Shown piece after piece: positions 27,108 through 36,188 of a stretch of DNA of 64,000 nt. Positions within the stretch are counted from its first letter, which is position 1, and each line of letters begins with the position of its first letter. The DNA comes from Afipia sp. 1NLS2 (GTDB lineage: Bacteria > Pseudomonadota > Alphaproteobacteria > Rhizobiales > Xanthobacteraceae). The notes below the pieces were generated by a model that was not told the DNA's origin, searched no databases, and worked only from the letters and a program-made list of their open reading frames with translations. The DNA is taken from the NCBI RefSeq assembly GCF_000178995.1, contig NZ_ADVZ01000004.1, positions 186,001-250,000 on the forward strand, in the 5' to 3' direction. Made by a program: the position numbers and the translations under genes.

Positions 27108-27563
27108 CTAGTTGCCGACCTTGCTCCAGGTTTCGCCGCCGCACAGCGCGCCGACGCAGCCTTCCACGCGCAGCCGCGCCGGTCCCTGAAGCATGACCTT
27201 GCTGGCGTAGAACTGACCGTCGTCCGCATTGTAGATGCGGCCCGCCCAACTGGCGGGACCGGTCGCGCGCATGTCGTTGAACAGATTGAGTCCGATGACC
27301 GGGCGCTGGGCGAGTGCCGGATTTGGATTTTTATTGTCGGTCGCGGGCTTTCCAGTGTCCGGATCGATCGGTTCGCGCAGCGCTATGACCTTGCCGCAAA
27401 TCCCGGCGCCGCAGGTCGTGATGCGAATCCTGGCGTCACCCTTCTCCGTGAGCCAGATTCCAGTGACGGGGCTGTTGTCCTGAGCGTTGCCGGGAAGCGA
27501 ACCGGCGGCCACGACGAGGCTTGCAAGACCGGCGGTCAGGATTCGAGTGACGAAAAGAGGCAT
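27108..27563 (-). CDS. DUF2147 domain protein, exported
   Basis: 151 residues from the ATG at 27563, chosen because it begins a signal peptide (MPLFVTRILTAGLASLVVAA, cleavage near GNA-QD). DUF2147 motifs are TGIWLTEKGDARIRI, ICGKVIALREP, GLNLFNDM and WAGRIYNADDGQFYASKV. Paired cysteines (TTCGAGICG; EGCVGALCGG) suggest a disulfide-stabilised periplasmic beta-barrel. Function unknown. It converges with livF, and its upstream region is shared divergently with ribB. Confidence 0.85.
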   Translation of the reverse strand: MPLFVTRILTAGLASLVVAAGSLPGNAQDNSPVTGIWLTEKGDARIRITTCGAGICGKVIALREPIDPDTGKPATDNKNPNPALAQRPVIGLNLFNDMRATGPASWAGRIYNADDGQFYASKVMLQGPARLRVEGCVGALCGGETWSKVGN

Positions 27564-27823
27564 GAGGATCGTGCAGGTGCCGATGATTTGAAGGGTGAGC
27601 GGCGGCGGGAGCCAGCCGGCAAATTCCGTTCTGGATATGGGCGATTGAGCACCTATGTTCAATGCGTCAAATGGTGGGCTGTGAAAAGAGTCTATGAAAA
27701 CCTTACGGAATTCCGATTGTGCCATTTGCCTCGGATAGGTAAGGAATTGTCAGCACGCGGGCCGTTGCACGCGGCTGTGGGGTGCGTCATACGATCCGCC
27801 CAGTTGCGTCAGAGAACCGAAAA

Positions 27824-28900
27824 ATGCCGAATTCCATTGCCGAAGTTCTGAAGGCTTTTGCCGCGGGCGAGATCGTCGTCGTCACCGACGATGACGACCG
27901 TGAGGGTGAGGGCGATCTGATTGTCGCCGCCAGCCTGTGTACTTCGGAAAAGATGGCCTTCATCATCCGCCATACCTCCGGCATCGTCTGCGCGCCGTTG
28001 ACGGTGGAGGACGCGCGGCGGCTGCGCCTCGATCCGATGGTCGCGCATAACGATTCCAACCACACCACCGCCTTCACGGTGTCCATCGATTACAAGCCCG
28101 GCATGACAACCGGCATTTCCGCCGATGAGCGGGTTGCATGCTGCCGTGCATTGGCCAATCCGAACGCGGGTGCTGCGGACTTCGCGCGGCCGGGGCATAT
28201 CTTCCCGCTGATCGCGCGCGAGGGCGGTGTGCTGCTGCGTGCCGGCCATACTGAAGCGGCTGTCGATTTGTGCAAGCTCGCCAAGCTGCCACCTGTCGGC
28301 GTCATCAGCGAACTGATGAATGACGACGGCACGGTGATGAAGGGCCAGCAGGTCTCGGATTTCGCCAAAAAGCACAACCTGAAGCACGTCACCATCGCGG
28401 ACATGATCGCTTACCGGCAGGCACGGGAAAAGCTGATCGAGCGCGTCTCGACATTTACGACGGATTCCCCGATCGGGCCGTTACAGGGCTATGCCTATCG
28501 CTCGCCGTTCGATCCGGTCTATCACGCGGCTTTCGTCTATAACGGGCTCGGCGACGGTAAGGGCGTGCTGACCCGCATTCACAAGCCGAACGTCATCAAG
28601 GACATTTTTTTCAGTTCGCATCGTCTCGAGAAGGTGCTGGAGCGGTTCAAGGCCAATGGCAGCGGCGTTCTCGTTTATTTGCGGGATGGCGTCGTCGGTG
28701 TGCCGGTGGCGCCTCTGGAGCAGCATCACTCCTCGGAGGAAGACCGGCATCGGCAGTGGCGTGAAGTCGGCATCGGCGCGCAGATTCTGCGCGATCTCGG
28801 CGTGACGTCGATCCGGCATCTGACGTCTGCGGTCCACGACTACAAGGGCCTGTCGGGTTACGGCATCGAAATCGTCGGCAACGAACCGTTCGAGAGCTGA
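27824..28900 (+). CDS. ribB: 3,4-Dihydroxy-2-butanone-4-phosphate synthase with degraded GTP cyclohydrolase II domain
   Basis: 358 residues from the ATG at 27824. The N-terminal ~200 residues are a complete RibB domain that converts ribulose 5-phosphate to the four-carbon riboflavin precursor: [41 protein letters not shown] and [11 protein letters not shown]. The rest aligns with RibA, but the zinc-binding cysteine cluster (normally a GD-x-FGS-x-RCDCG stretch) is absent; instead there is [19 protein letters not shown]. The C-terminal half is therefore unlikely to be an active GTP cyclohydrolase II. Another RibA should exist elsewhere. No FMN riboswitch is visible upstream. Confidence 0.9.
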   Translation: MPNSIAEVLKAFAAGEIVVVTDDDDREGEGDLIVAASLCTSEKMAFIIRHTSGIVCAPLTVEDARRLRLDPMVAHNDSNHTTAFTVSIDYKPGMTTGISADERVACCRALANPNAGAADFARPGHIFPLIAREGGVLLRAGHTEAAVDLCKLAKLPPVGVISELMNDDGTVMKGQQVSDFAKKHNLKHVTIADMIAYRQAREKLIERVSTFTTDSPIGPLQGYAYRSPFDPVYHAAFVYNGLGDGKGVLTRIHKPNVIKDIFFSSHRLEKVLERFKANGSGVLVYLRDGVVGVPVAPLEQHHSSEEDRHRQWREVGIGAQILRDLGVTSIRHLTSAVHDYKGLSGYGIEIVGNEPFES

Positions 28901-28986
28901 CGACATATCGTAACGGCCCCCCGGTATACGGCCGGCGCGATGGCGTGCTAGACTTTTCCCCAAGATACAGAGATGAGAGATCGGTC

Positions 28987-30192
28987 ATGAGCGCGCGTTC
29001 CCAGGCGAAGGACAAGCCCGTATTCAAATGGGACGATCCGTTTCTTCTCGACGATCAATTGACTGAAGACGAGCGGATGATCCGCGACACCGCGCATGCC
29101 TATGCGCAGGAAAAGCTGTTGCCGCGTGTGCGCGCGGCCTATGAGGATGAGACTGCGGACCGCGATATATTCCGTGAAATGGGCGAGCTTGGCCTGATCG
29201 GCATCACGCTGCCCGAAGAATATGGCTGCGCCAATGCCAGCTATGTCGCCTATGGGCTTGTTGCCCGCGAGGTCGAGCGGGTCGATTCCGGCTATCGCTC
29301 GATGAACAGCGTGCAGTCCTCGCTGGTGATGTATCCGATCTATGCTTATGGCGACGAGGCGCAGCGCAAGAAGTATCTGCCGAAGCTTGCGAGCGGCGAG
29401 TGGGTCGGCTGCTTCGGCCTGACCGAGCCGGATGCGGGCTCCGATGTCGACAGCATGAAGACGCGCGCCGAGAAGGTATCGGACGGCTACCGGCTCACCG
29501 GCTCGAAGATGTGGATTTCCAACGCGCCGATCGCCGATGTGTTCGTGATCTGGGCGAAGTCGCAGGCGCACGACAACAAGATCCGGGGTTTCATCCTCGA
29601 AAAGGGAATGAAGGGCCTGTCGGCGCCGAAGATCGCGGGCAAGCTGTCGTTGCGCGCCTCGATCACCGGCGAGGTCGTGATGGACGGCGTGGTGGTGCCG
29701 GAAAGCGCGCTGTTGCCGAATTGCTCGGGGCTCTCCGGTCCCTTCGGCTGTCTCAACCGCGCGCGTTACGGCATTTCGTGGGGCGTGATGGGGGCTGCGG
29801 AGGATTGCTTCCAGCGCGCCCGGCAATATGTGCTCGATCGCAAGCAGTTCGGTCGTCCGCTCGCGGCGACCCAGTTGATGCAGAAGAAGCTCGCCGACAT
29901 GGAGACCGAGATTGCGCTCGGCCTGCAAGGCTCATTGCGGGTCGGTCGCCTGATGGATGAAGGCAAGTTCGCGCCCGAAATGATTTCGCTGATGAAGCGC
30001 AACAATTGCGGCAAGGCGCTCGATATCGCCCGCGTCGCGCGCGACATGCACGGCGGCAACGGCATCTCCAGCGAATTCCACGTCATGCGTCACGCCCAGA
30101 ATCTGGAAAGCGTGAACACTTATGAAGGCACGCATGACGTACATGCGCTGATCCTGGGCCGTGCCATAACCGGCATTCAGGCCTTTATGTAA
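28987..30192 (+). CDS. gcdH: Glutaryl-CoA dehydrogenase
   Basis: 401 residues from the ATG at 28987. FAD enzyme that oxidises and decarboxylates glutaryl-CoA to crotonyl-CoA in lysine, tryptophan and benzoate breakdown. The GCDH pattern is strong: [18 protein letters not shown] at the N terminus, [15 protein letters not shown] (substrate arginine), [12 protein letters not shown], and [20 protein letters not shown] with the catalytic glutamate. It precedes the metallo-beta-lactamase gene by 21 bp and the two may be cotranscribed. Confidence 0.95.
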   Translation: MSARSQAKDKPVFKWDDPFLLDDQLTEDERMIRDTAHAYAQEKLLPRVRAAYEDETADRDIFREMGELGLIGITLPEEYGCANASYVAYGLVAREVERVDSGYRSMNSVQSSLVMYPIYAYGDEAQRKKYLPKLASGEWVGCFGLTEPDAGSDVDSMKTRAEKVSDGYRLTGSKMWISNAPIADVFVIWAKSQAHDNKIRGFILEKGMKGLSAPKIAGKLSLRASITGEVVMDGVVVPESALLPNCSGLSGPFGCLNRARYGISWGVMGAAEDCFQRARQYVLDRKQFGRPLAATQLMQKKLADMETEIALGLQGSLRVGRLMDEGKFAPEMISLMKRNNCGKALDIARVARDMHGGNGISSEFHVMRHAQNLESVNTYEGTHDVHALILGRAITGIQAFM

Positions 30193-30213
30193 GACGGGTG
30201 GCGATCCACGCGC

Positions 30214-31140
30214 ATGTCCGTCAATGATGACATTCCGTTCAATCGCAACTTTCCGCTGAAGCCCGGAGTTGTCGATCGCCCCGTGCCGGGCGTGCGGCGC
30301 GTTGTGTGCGACAATCCCGGTCCTTTCACGTTCACCGGTACGGTGAGCTACATCGTCGGCGAGGGCCGTGTCGCCATCGTCGATCCGGGGCCGGACGACG
30401 CGACGCACATCGCGGCCCTTCTCGATGCGGTGCGCGGCGAGACCGTGACGCATATTTTTGTCACCCATACCCATCGCGATCATTCGCCTGCCGTGCCGCT
30501 GATCAAAAAGGCGACCGGCGCGACCGTCTATGCCGAAGGGCCGCACCGTCCCGCGCGGCCGATGCATCACGGCGAGCCAGCCCGCAAGGAATCCAACGAT
30601 CTGGATTTCCGTCCCGATGTTAGATTGAAGGATGGCGAGCTGGTTGAGGGCGAAGGATGGGCCTTGCAGGCCATCGCCACGCCGGGCCACACCGCGAACC
30701 ACATGGCGTTTGCATGGGCAGAGCGCTCGCTTACCTTCGTTGGTGATCATGTCATGGGCTGGTCCACCACCATCGTGGTGCCGCCGGATGGCGCGATGAT
30801 CGACTACATGGGCTCGCTCGAGAAGCTCGCTGCGCGATCCGAGCAGCTTTATTTTCCGGGCCATGGGCCAGAAATTCCGGAAGGTCCGCGCTTCACCCAG
30901 TTCATGATCCGGCACCGCAGGGCGCGCGAGGCTTCGATCCTGCATCGTCTTGCGAAGGGCGAGGCGGATATTCCAAGCATCGTGCGCGCGAGCTATATCG
31001 GCATCGATCCGCGGCTCATAAATGCGGCGGGCTATTCGGTGCTGGCGCATCTGGAGGACATGGTCGAGCGTGGCATCGTCGCGACCGACGGTGCGCCGAC
31101 CATCGACAAGACCTATCGCCTCTTGGTGCCCTTGGGCTGA
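30214..31140 (+). CDS. Metallo-beta-lactamase-fold hydrolase, LACTB2 type
   Basis: 308 residues. The metal-binding motif THTHRDHS (H-x-H-x-D-H), then TPGHTANHMAF, GDHVMGW and FPGHGPEI supply a full binuclear zinc site. The C-terminal ~70 residues form the winged helix of the LACTB2-like subgroup. Such enzymes act on thioesters or RNA; the position after glutaryl-CoA dehydrogenase slightly favours a thioesterase-like role, but this is inference. Its last 28 bp overlap the 3' end of the opposite DUF1499 gene. Confidence 0.85.
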   Translation: MSVNDDIPFNRNFPLKPGVVDRPVPGVRRVVCDNPGPFTFTGTVSYIVGEGRVAIVDPGPDDATHIAALLDAVRGETVTHIFVTHTHRDHSPAVPLIKKATGATVYAEGPHRPARPMHHGEPARKESNDLDFRPDVRLKDGELVEGEGWALQAIATPGHTANHMAFAWAERSLTFVGDHVMGWSTTIVVPPDGAMIDYMGSLEKLAARSEQLYFPGHGPEIPEGPRFTQFMIRHRRAREASILHRLAKGEADIPSIVRASYIGIDPRLINAAGYSVLAHLEDMVERGIVATDGAPTIDKTYRLLVPLG

Positions 31141-31964
31141 GGCTCCTTGGCCGGCGCGAGAATCTTCTTTTCAGGCTTGGCGTTGTCGGCGGCGTCGTTG
31201 AGGTCGCTCGTGAATGAGGCGATGCGGGCGGCATTGCTGCCGAAATCATGCTCGAAATAGCGTGAGGACGAACGCATATCGACGCGCGATCCATCCTCGT
31301 CGGGAACGATGCGGATCGAGACATCCTCGCGCAAGCCCATGACGAGTGTGCGCGCCACGGCTTCGATCCGTCCGACCCGCTGCGGCGGCAGTGGCGGACG
31401 TTCGTCGACGATCAGCCATTTGCGGTGCGCGACGAGCCGCAGCACCATGTCGTAGGCCCGCTGCGGCGACAGGTCGAGCAGGATCGGCTCGATCTTGGGA
31501 TAGGCTTTGCGCTGCAGCTCGGCGGAATAGAGTCCGGCATAGGCGGCGGTGTTGGCGCCGTCGGCGGCGCGCAGGCGGGCCAGCGCATCGAACCGGGGCG
31601 GATCAATCGGATCGGTCGAGATGTCGTACAGGCGCGGCAGTCGCTGATACTGGATGGCCAGATAGGCCGGGTAGGCAAGGATCAACGCGTTGATGAGCAG
31701 CGCGAACAGGATGCGGGTCATGCCGCGCGATCCGTTCTGCCAGATCGCGGCGAAGGCGGCGAAGCACAGAAGAATGGAAATGCCGGAAAGCGCCAGCGCG
31801 CCGAAGAAGGTCGCGAGCGCGGGACGGAAATCGAGAAAGCCGAAGCGCACCACCAGAACCGACGCCAGAGTGGCGACCAGCGCGAACATGGCCATCCGCC
31901 GCGCCCATGAGGCGAGGGCGGAGATCGGCTCCTTCTGATAAGCGGCGGAAAAGCGGCGGCCCAT
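31113..31964 (-). CDS. DUF1499 membrane protein
   Basis: 283 residues from the ATG at 31964 (a GTG at 31976 is possible). Three hydrophobic segments lie in the first ~120 residues (MAMFALVATLASVLVVRFGF, ALALSGISILLCFAAFAAIW, ILFALLINALILAYPAYLA); the C-terminal half is a DUF1499 domain, with IEAVARTLVMGLREDVSIRI and VDMRSSSRYFEHDFGSNAARI. The tail is Lys/Pro-rich. Function unknown. The 3' end overlaps the opposite gene by 28 bp. Confidence 0.82.
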   Translation of the reverse strand: MGRRFSAAYQKEPISALASWARRMAMFALVATLASVLVVRFGFLDFRPALATFFGALALSGISILLCFAAFAAIWQNGSRGMTRILFALLINALILAYPAYLAIQYQRLPRLYDISTDPIDPPRFDALARLRAADGANTAAYAGLYSAELQRKAYPKIEPILLDLSPQRAYDMVLRLVAHRKWLIVDERPPLPPQRVGRIEAVARTLVMGLREDVSIRIVPDEDGSRVDMRSSSRYFEHDFGSNAARIASFTSDLNDAADNAKPEKKILAPAKEPQPKGTKRR

Positions 31965-32050
31965 TCGACGATCCACGGGCGCCGGAGGATGCGCCGATGG
32001 CTTGACCTAGCGCATTTCCGTGCGGGGAGGGAAGCCGCAGAACGGCGAAT

Positions 32051-32779
32051 TCACGTCGCAAATACCGCATTCCAGACCATGGTCAGGCCGGAGATCAGCA
32101 TCAGGCCGTCCATGACATGGCGGAAGGTCTCCGGCGAGAGGCGCAGCACGAACGGTTTGGCGATGAAGGTGCCTGCCATGATGGAAAAGCCGGTAATGAG
32201 TCCCTTCAACGCCAGATCCCATGGCAGCGCGCCGCTGGTCTGGAAGGTCAGCACCTTGACCACATAGATCACCAGCGAGGAGGCGGCCTCTGTCGCGAGG
32301 AAAGCGCCCTTCACCAACCCGTAGCCGAGGAAGACCGGAACGGAAATCGGTCCGGTGGACACCACGATGCCGGTGAGAAAGCCGACCACGGCGCCGGCAA
32401 TCGCCATATGCCACAGCTTCAGGCGGATCATCCGGCTGGCAAGCCAGTGCCTGATCGGAATCATCGAGATCAGAAACAGCCCGATGGTGAGATCGACCGC
32501 ACGGTTCGGCAGGATCAGGAGCGTCTGCGCGCCAAGGAACGCCGCCGGCCCGCCGGTGATGCTGTAAGCCGCGAAAGCGCGCCAGTCGACCGTGCGCCAC
32601 CATGCGAGGATGCGGGAGAAATTCGCCATCACGGCAGCGACGGCCATGATCGGCACGGCCGCCTTCGGGCCGTAGATCGTGGCCAGCACCGGCACGAGCA
32701 TGATGGACGAGCCGGTTCCAACGATCCCGCTGAAAATACCGGCTACGAGCCCCACGATGAGAACAAGAATCAACCCCAT
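32051..32779 (-). CDS. TauE/SafE-family membrane transporter
   Basis: 242 residues with seven to eight hydrophobic helices. The TauE/SafE fold begins LVAGIFSGIVGTGSSIMLVP, with a second half-repeat (GAVVGFLTGIVVSTGPISVP), the two-fold internal repeat of the family. Proteins of this group export sulfite, sulfoacetate or other small anions; the substrate here is unknown. Its promoter region is shared with the extensin-like gene in the opposite direction. Confidence 0.88.
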   Translation of the reverse strand: MGLILVLIVGLVAGIFSGIVGTGSSIMLVPVLATIYGPKAAVPIMAVAAVMANFSRILAWWRTVDWRAFAAYSITGGPAAFLGAQTLLILPNRAVDLTIGLFLISMIPIRHWLASRMIRLKLWHMAIAGAVVGFLTGIVVSTGPISVPVFLGYGLVKGAFLATEAASSLVIYVVKVLTFQTSGALPWDLALKGLITGFSIMAGTFIAKPFVLRLSPETFRHVMDGLMLISGLTMVWNAVFAT

Positions 32780-32953
32780 GGTTTCGTTCTATCGTATCGA
32801 TGCGGTCGCCGGAATTGGCAGCGGCTGCATGGCCCCTTATGCTGGCTCAAAACGAGTGCGGACGCGCCGGTTTCTTTTCATCCCTCCTGCAGGAATCCGA
32901 ATTCCGGAATGCTTTGCCCGCCGATGCTCTTTCACCGAAATCATCGCGCGGAG

Positions 32954-33829
32954 ATGCGCCGGAGCGCAGGCGTAGCCCTCGTGTTCAGCCTCTCGCTCAC
33001 GATGCCGTCCGTGGCGGAGACTGCCGTGCCTTTGCCGCAGCCTCGGCCCATGGAAGCTCCTGCGGCCGCAAACCCCGACACGGCGCCGAAGCCGGAGGAG
33101 GGCAAGGCAGCGGCTCCCGCCGCACCGGCCGCACCCGAGCCCTCGGCTTGCCGCCGTGCGCTGACCGAGGATATCGCCATCGCGCCATCGATTGCGCCGA
33201 TCCATGGGGATGGCGGATGCGGCGGTGACGATCTGGTGAAACTCGAAGCCGTGGTGCTGCGCGGCGGCCAGCGTGTCGATCTAAAACCGGCGGCGACGCT
33301 GCGCTGTGAAATGGCAAAGGCGGTGGCTGACTGGATTCGCGACGATGCCGAACCGCTCGCGGAAAGCCTCGGCTCCGTTCTCAGCGGTCTCGATAATTTC
33401 GATTCCTACGAATGCCGCGGACGTAACCGGGTCAAAGGCGCCAAGCTGTCAGAGCATGGCAAGGCGAATGCCCTCGATGTCCGCAGTCTCGATCTCGCCA
33501 ACGGCACCAAATTGTCCCTGACGGATCGCGGTTTATCGCGCGAGATTCGTGAGAAGGTGTTGTGGTCGGTCTGTGGGCGGTTCACCACGGTGCTCGGGCC
33601 GGGCTCGGACTGGTATCACGAGGACCACATCCATCTCGATATCGCGCAGCGCCGCAACAATTACAAACTGTGCCAGTGGGGTGTGTACGATCCGCTGCCG
33701 GAGACGGCGCCGCTGCTGCCTGCCGAGCGGCCTGCGGATGCACCGCCGGGTGCCACAGCGGTGGAGCAGGGCGCGGCGGCTTCCGGGGATGCCACGGACG
33801 GGCAGGCCGAACCCGCGCGCGAGAAATGA
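32954..33829 (+). CDS. Extensin-like domain exported protein
   Basis: 291 residues from the ATG at 32954, whose product starts with a signal peptide (MRRSAGVALVFSLSLTMPSV, cleavage after AE); starts at 32909 or 32924 cannot be excluded because no good ribosome-binding site is present. A Pro/Ala-rich linker follows, then the extensin-like C-terminal domain: CEMAKAVADWI, YECRGRNRVKGAKLSEHGKA, DVRSLDLANG, and DWYHEDHIHLDIAQRR, whose His/Asp pattern resembles LAS/D-Ala-D-Ala peptidases. A periplasmic wall-related role is plausible. A terminator follows. Confidence 0.8.
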   Translation: MRRSAGVALVFSLSLTMPSVAETAVPLPQPRPMEAPAAANPDTAPKPEEGKAAAPAAPAAPEPSACRRALTEDIAIAPSIAPIHGDGGCGGDDLVKLEAVVLRGGQRVDLKPAATLRCEMAKAVADWIRDDAEPLAESLGSVLSGLDNFDSYECRGRNRVKGAKLSEHGKANALDVRSLDLANGTKLSLTDRGLSREIREKVLWSVCGRFTTVLGPGSDWYHEDHIHLDIAQRRNNYKLCQWGVYDPLPETAPLLPAERPADAPPGATAVEQGAAASGDATDGQAEPAREK

Positions 33830-33842
33830 CCAGCGCCCAATG

Positions 33843-33870
33843 AAAAACGCCGCCCATTGGGCGGCGTTTG
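33843..33870. terminator. Bidirectional terminator
   Basis: An 11-bp perfect stem (AAACGCCGCCC / GGGCGGCGTTT) with a 3-base loop has A residues on the left and T residues on the right. It serves the extensin-like gene (+) and the convergent L,D-transpeptidase gene (-). Confidence 0.85.
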
Positions 33871-33892
33871 TCGTCAGATGAGGTGCAGAGGC

Positions 33893-34567
33893 TTACTGGT
33901 AAGCCGTGCCGCCTTGCAGCGCCATCTTCGAATTGTAAGGCGAGTCGCCCTGCTTGGGATCGAGCACGACGACGATCGCGCCCATCTTGACCCGATTGTA
34001 CAGGTCGATGACGTCCTCGTTGGTCATGCGGATGCAACCCGAGGAAATCGAGGCTCCGATATATTCCGGCTGGTTGGTGCCGTGGATGCGGAACAGCGTG
34101 TCCTTGCCGCCCGAGTAAAGGTAGATCGCGCGCGAGCCCATCGGGTTGTCCGGGCCGCCCTTGACGAAGGTCGGCACGCCGAGGCGCTCGATCTCGCCCT
34201 TGGTCGGGTGCCAGTCCGGCCACTCGGTCATGGCGCCGACCTTGGCAATGCCGGACCAGGCCATGGCTTCCTCACCGACGGTGATGCCGTAGCGGATCGC
34301 CTTGCCGCCATCGAGGACGTAATAAAGGTAGTGGTTATCGGAATCGACCACGATGGAACCGGGCGCTTCCTTGCGGTGATATTCGACGATGGCGCGGCGG
34401 AAGGGCTCGGCGACCGGCGTTTTGACGTAGGAAACCTTGGCCAGGTAATCCTTGTCACGCGGCTTGAGCTGGCTTTCGTTCATGGCCTCGTAATGGGCTG
34501 TCTGCATGCAGCCTGCCAGCATCAGGCCGGCGGCGAGGACGGCAAACTTGGAAGCAATCGACGGCAT
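33893..34567 (-). CDS. L,D-transpeptidase (YkuD domain) lipoprotein
   Basis: 224 residues. A lipoprotein signal (AVLAAGLMLAGC, lipobox LAGC) anchors it in the envelope. The YkuD domain has HGTNQPEYIGASISSGCIRM with the catalytic His and Cys, preceded by AMTEWPDWHP and NPMGSRAIYLY. Such enzymes form 3-3 crosslinks in peptidoglycan or attach proteins to it. It ends at a bidirectional terminator opposite the extensin-like gene, so two wall-related genes converge here. Confidence 0.92.
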   Translation of the reverse strand: MPSIASKFAVLAAGLMLAGCMQTAHYEAMNESQLKPRDKDYLAKVSYVKTPVAEPFRRAIVEYHRKEAPGSIVVDSDNHYLYYVLDGGKAIRYGITVGEEAMAWSGIAKVGAMTEWPDWHPTKGEIERLGVPTFVKGGPDNPMGSRAIYLYSGGKDTLFRIHGTNQPEYIGASISSGCIRMTNEDVIDLYNRVKMGAIVVVLDPKQGDSPYNSKMALQGGTAYQ

Positions 34568-34873
34568 CGATGTAAATCCCGGTGGCGGCGAAAGACCGAA
34601 AATGGCTCTAAGGAGCGAAGCTCGCCGCAGTATCGCTACAGTTTATAAACATCAGGTTTTCACCCAATTCCAGAGATTCGGCGTGGGTTTTGCTACGCAA
34701 CATCGGACCTGTGGCATTGCTGCCGCACTCTTATGCGACAAATACCCCCCAAGGATGCCCCTCATCACGGACTTGGCATTTCCCGGGTCTTTCGCCCCTC
34801 CCGGCTTGCCCGAATCGAACGAATTTGCGTTTTGGCGAAGTGACACCACGCCGCATGCCGGAGGCCATTTTTC
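34568..34873. other. Divergent promoter region between L,D-transpeptidase and corA
   Basis: 306 bp with no gene. AT-rich TTTATAAACATCAGG around 34642 may contain the transpeptidase promoter. GGAGG lies 9 bases before the corA start. I see no Mg-responsive leader structure that I can name. Confidence 0.5.
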
Positions 34874-35851
34874 ATGCTGTCCGTATTCGCACCCTCGGCA
34901 GGCTCGCTGAAAAAGCTGGAAACCGTGGATCTCGCCGCGCTGCCGGAGGACGCCGTCTGGCTGGACCTCAAATCGCCGATTCCCGGCGAGGACAAGGCGG
35001 TGGAAAAGCTCGTGGGCATCGAAATCCCGACCCGCGAGGATATGCAGGAGATTGAAATCTCCTCGCGTCTCTATGTCGAGAACGGCGCGCGTTACATGAC
35101 GGCGACCCTGATGTGCGGCACCGACGGCGCCAACCCGCGCACCGCGCCGGTGTCGTTCATTCTGACCGCGCATCGCCTCGTCACGGTCCGTTACGACGAG
35201 CCGAAGCCCTTCATGCTGGTTGCCGCCAAGCTTGGCCGGGCATGCCCGTCGGGAATTACAGGCGACACCGTGCTGCTCGATCTGCTCGATGCGATCATCG
35301 ACCGCTCCGCGGATATTCTCGAGCGTGTCGGATCAGACGTCGATACCGTGAGCAACGAGATTTTCGAGCCGTCCGCCGATCGCGGCCATGCGCGCAAATA
35401 TTCCCAGATTCTTCTGACCATCGGCCGCAAGGGCGACCTGACATCGAAGGTGCGTGAAAGTCTGGTGTCGATCGGGCGCGTCATTTCCTTCGTCACCGTC
35501 GAGACCGACCAGAACGGGCGCTGGAGCAAGGAACAGAAGGCGCAGTTCAAGACCCTGCAACGCGATGTGCAGTCGCTCACCGATCACGCCTCATATCTGT
35601 CGAACAAGATCACCTTCGTGCTCGACGCCATGCTCGGTGTCGTCAACCTCGAACAGAACAACATCATCAAGCTGTTCTCGGTGATGGCCGTGGTCTTGAT
35701 GCCGCCGACGCTGATCGCCTCGATCTACGGCATGAATTTCAAGGTCATGCCGGAGCTGGAATGGCAGCACGGCTATTCGCTGGCGCTGATTGCTATGCTG
35801 TTCGCCGCGGTGTTGCCTTACATGTTCTTCAAGTGGAAGAAGTGGCTGTAG
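34874..35851 (+). CDS. corA: CorA-type magnesium/cobalt channel
   Basis: 325 residues. The large N-terminal cytosolic domain ends in a long stalk helix, followed by two membrane helices at the C terminus; the conserved YGMNF pore motif (GMN) is at the end of the first (VLMPPTLIASIYGMNF). The second helix is followed by the basic tail FKWKKWL. The protein should form a pentameric Mg2+ channel in the inner membrane. It precedes cutA by 18 bp, so the two metal-related genes may be cotranscribed. Confidence 0.95.
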   Translation: MLSVFAPSAGSLKKLETVDLAALPEDAVWLDLKSPIPGEDKAVEKLVGIEIPTREDMQEIEISSRLYVENGARYMTATLMCGTDGANPRTAPVSFILTAHRLVTVRYDEPKPFMLVAAKLGRACPSGITGDTVLLDLLDAIIDRSADILERVGSDVDTVSNEIFEPSADRGHARKYSQILLTIGRKGDLTSKVRESLVSIGRVISFVTVETDQNGRWSKEQKAQFKTLQRDVQSLTDHASYLSNKITFVLDAMLGVVNLEQNNIIKLFSVMAVVLMPPTLIASIYGMNFKVMPELEWQHGYSLALIAMLFAAVLPYMFFKWKKWL

Positions 35852-35869
35852 CAGCGCGGAGCGATTGCG

Positions 35870-36187
35870 ATGGCTGGTGACGTCTGCATCGTGATGACCA
35901 CCGTGGCGGACGCGGCGCAGGCGAAAGCGCTTGCGCGTACCGTCATCGAGGCTCGCCTCGCGGCCTGTGCGCAGACTCTGCCGATTTCGAGTTGCTATCG
36001 CTGGGACGGCAAGATCGTCGAGGACGGCGAACAGATGATCCTGTTCAAGACATTGGCCGATCAATATTCCGCGCTCGAAGGGTTTCTTCTCGAACGGCAT
36101 CCGTATGAGGTGCCGGAAATCGTCCGGCTGCCGGTCGATGGCGTCAGCGGACAATACCGCGACTGGCTCTTGAGCGAAGTCGGGTAA
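35870..36187 (+). CDS. cutA: CutA divalent-cation tolerance protein
   Basis: 105 residues, normal length for CutA. It has the trimeric ferredoxin-like fold signature: VMTTVADAAQAKALARTVIE, LAACAQTLPISSCYRWDGKI, EQMILFKT and HPYEVPEIVRLPVDGVSGQY. CutA has been linked to copper tolerance in some bacteria, although its biochemical role is not settled. CGGAG precedes the start, and the stop is only 1 bp from the convergent ligD stop. Confidence 0.93.
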   Translation: MAGDVCIVMTTVADAAQAKALARTVIEARLAACAQTLPISSCYRWDGKIVEDGEQMILFKTLADQYSALEGFLLERHPYEVPEIVRLPVDGVSGQYRDWLLSEVG

Positions 36188-36188
36188 A

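Noticed and set aside
27564-27823. FMN riboswitch before ribB
   Set aside because: The conserved RFN blocks (GGGGCAGGGUGAAAUUCC-like) are absent.
32117-32953. Long upstream extension of the extensin-like gene
   Set aside because: It is antisense to the TauE-type gene; the signal peptide at 32954 marks the true N terminus.
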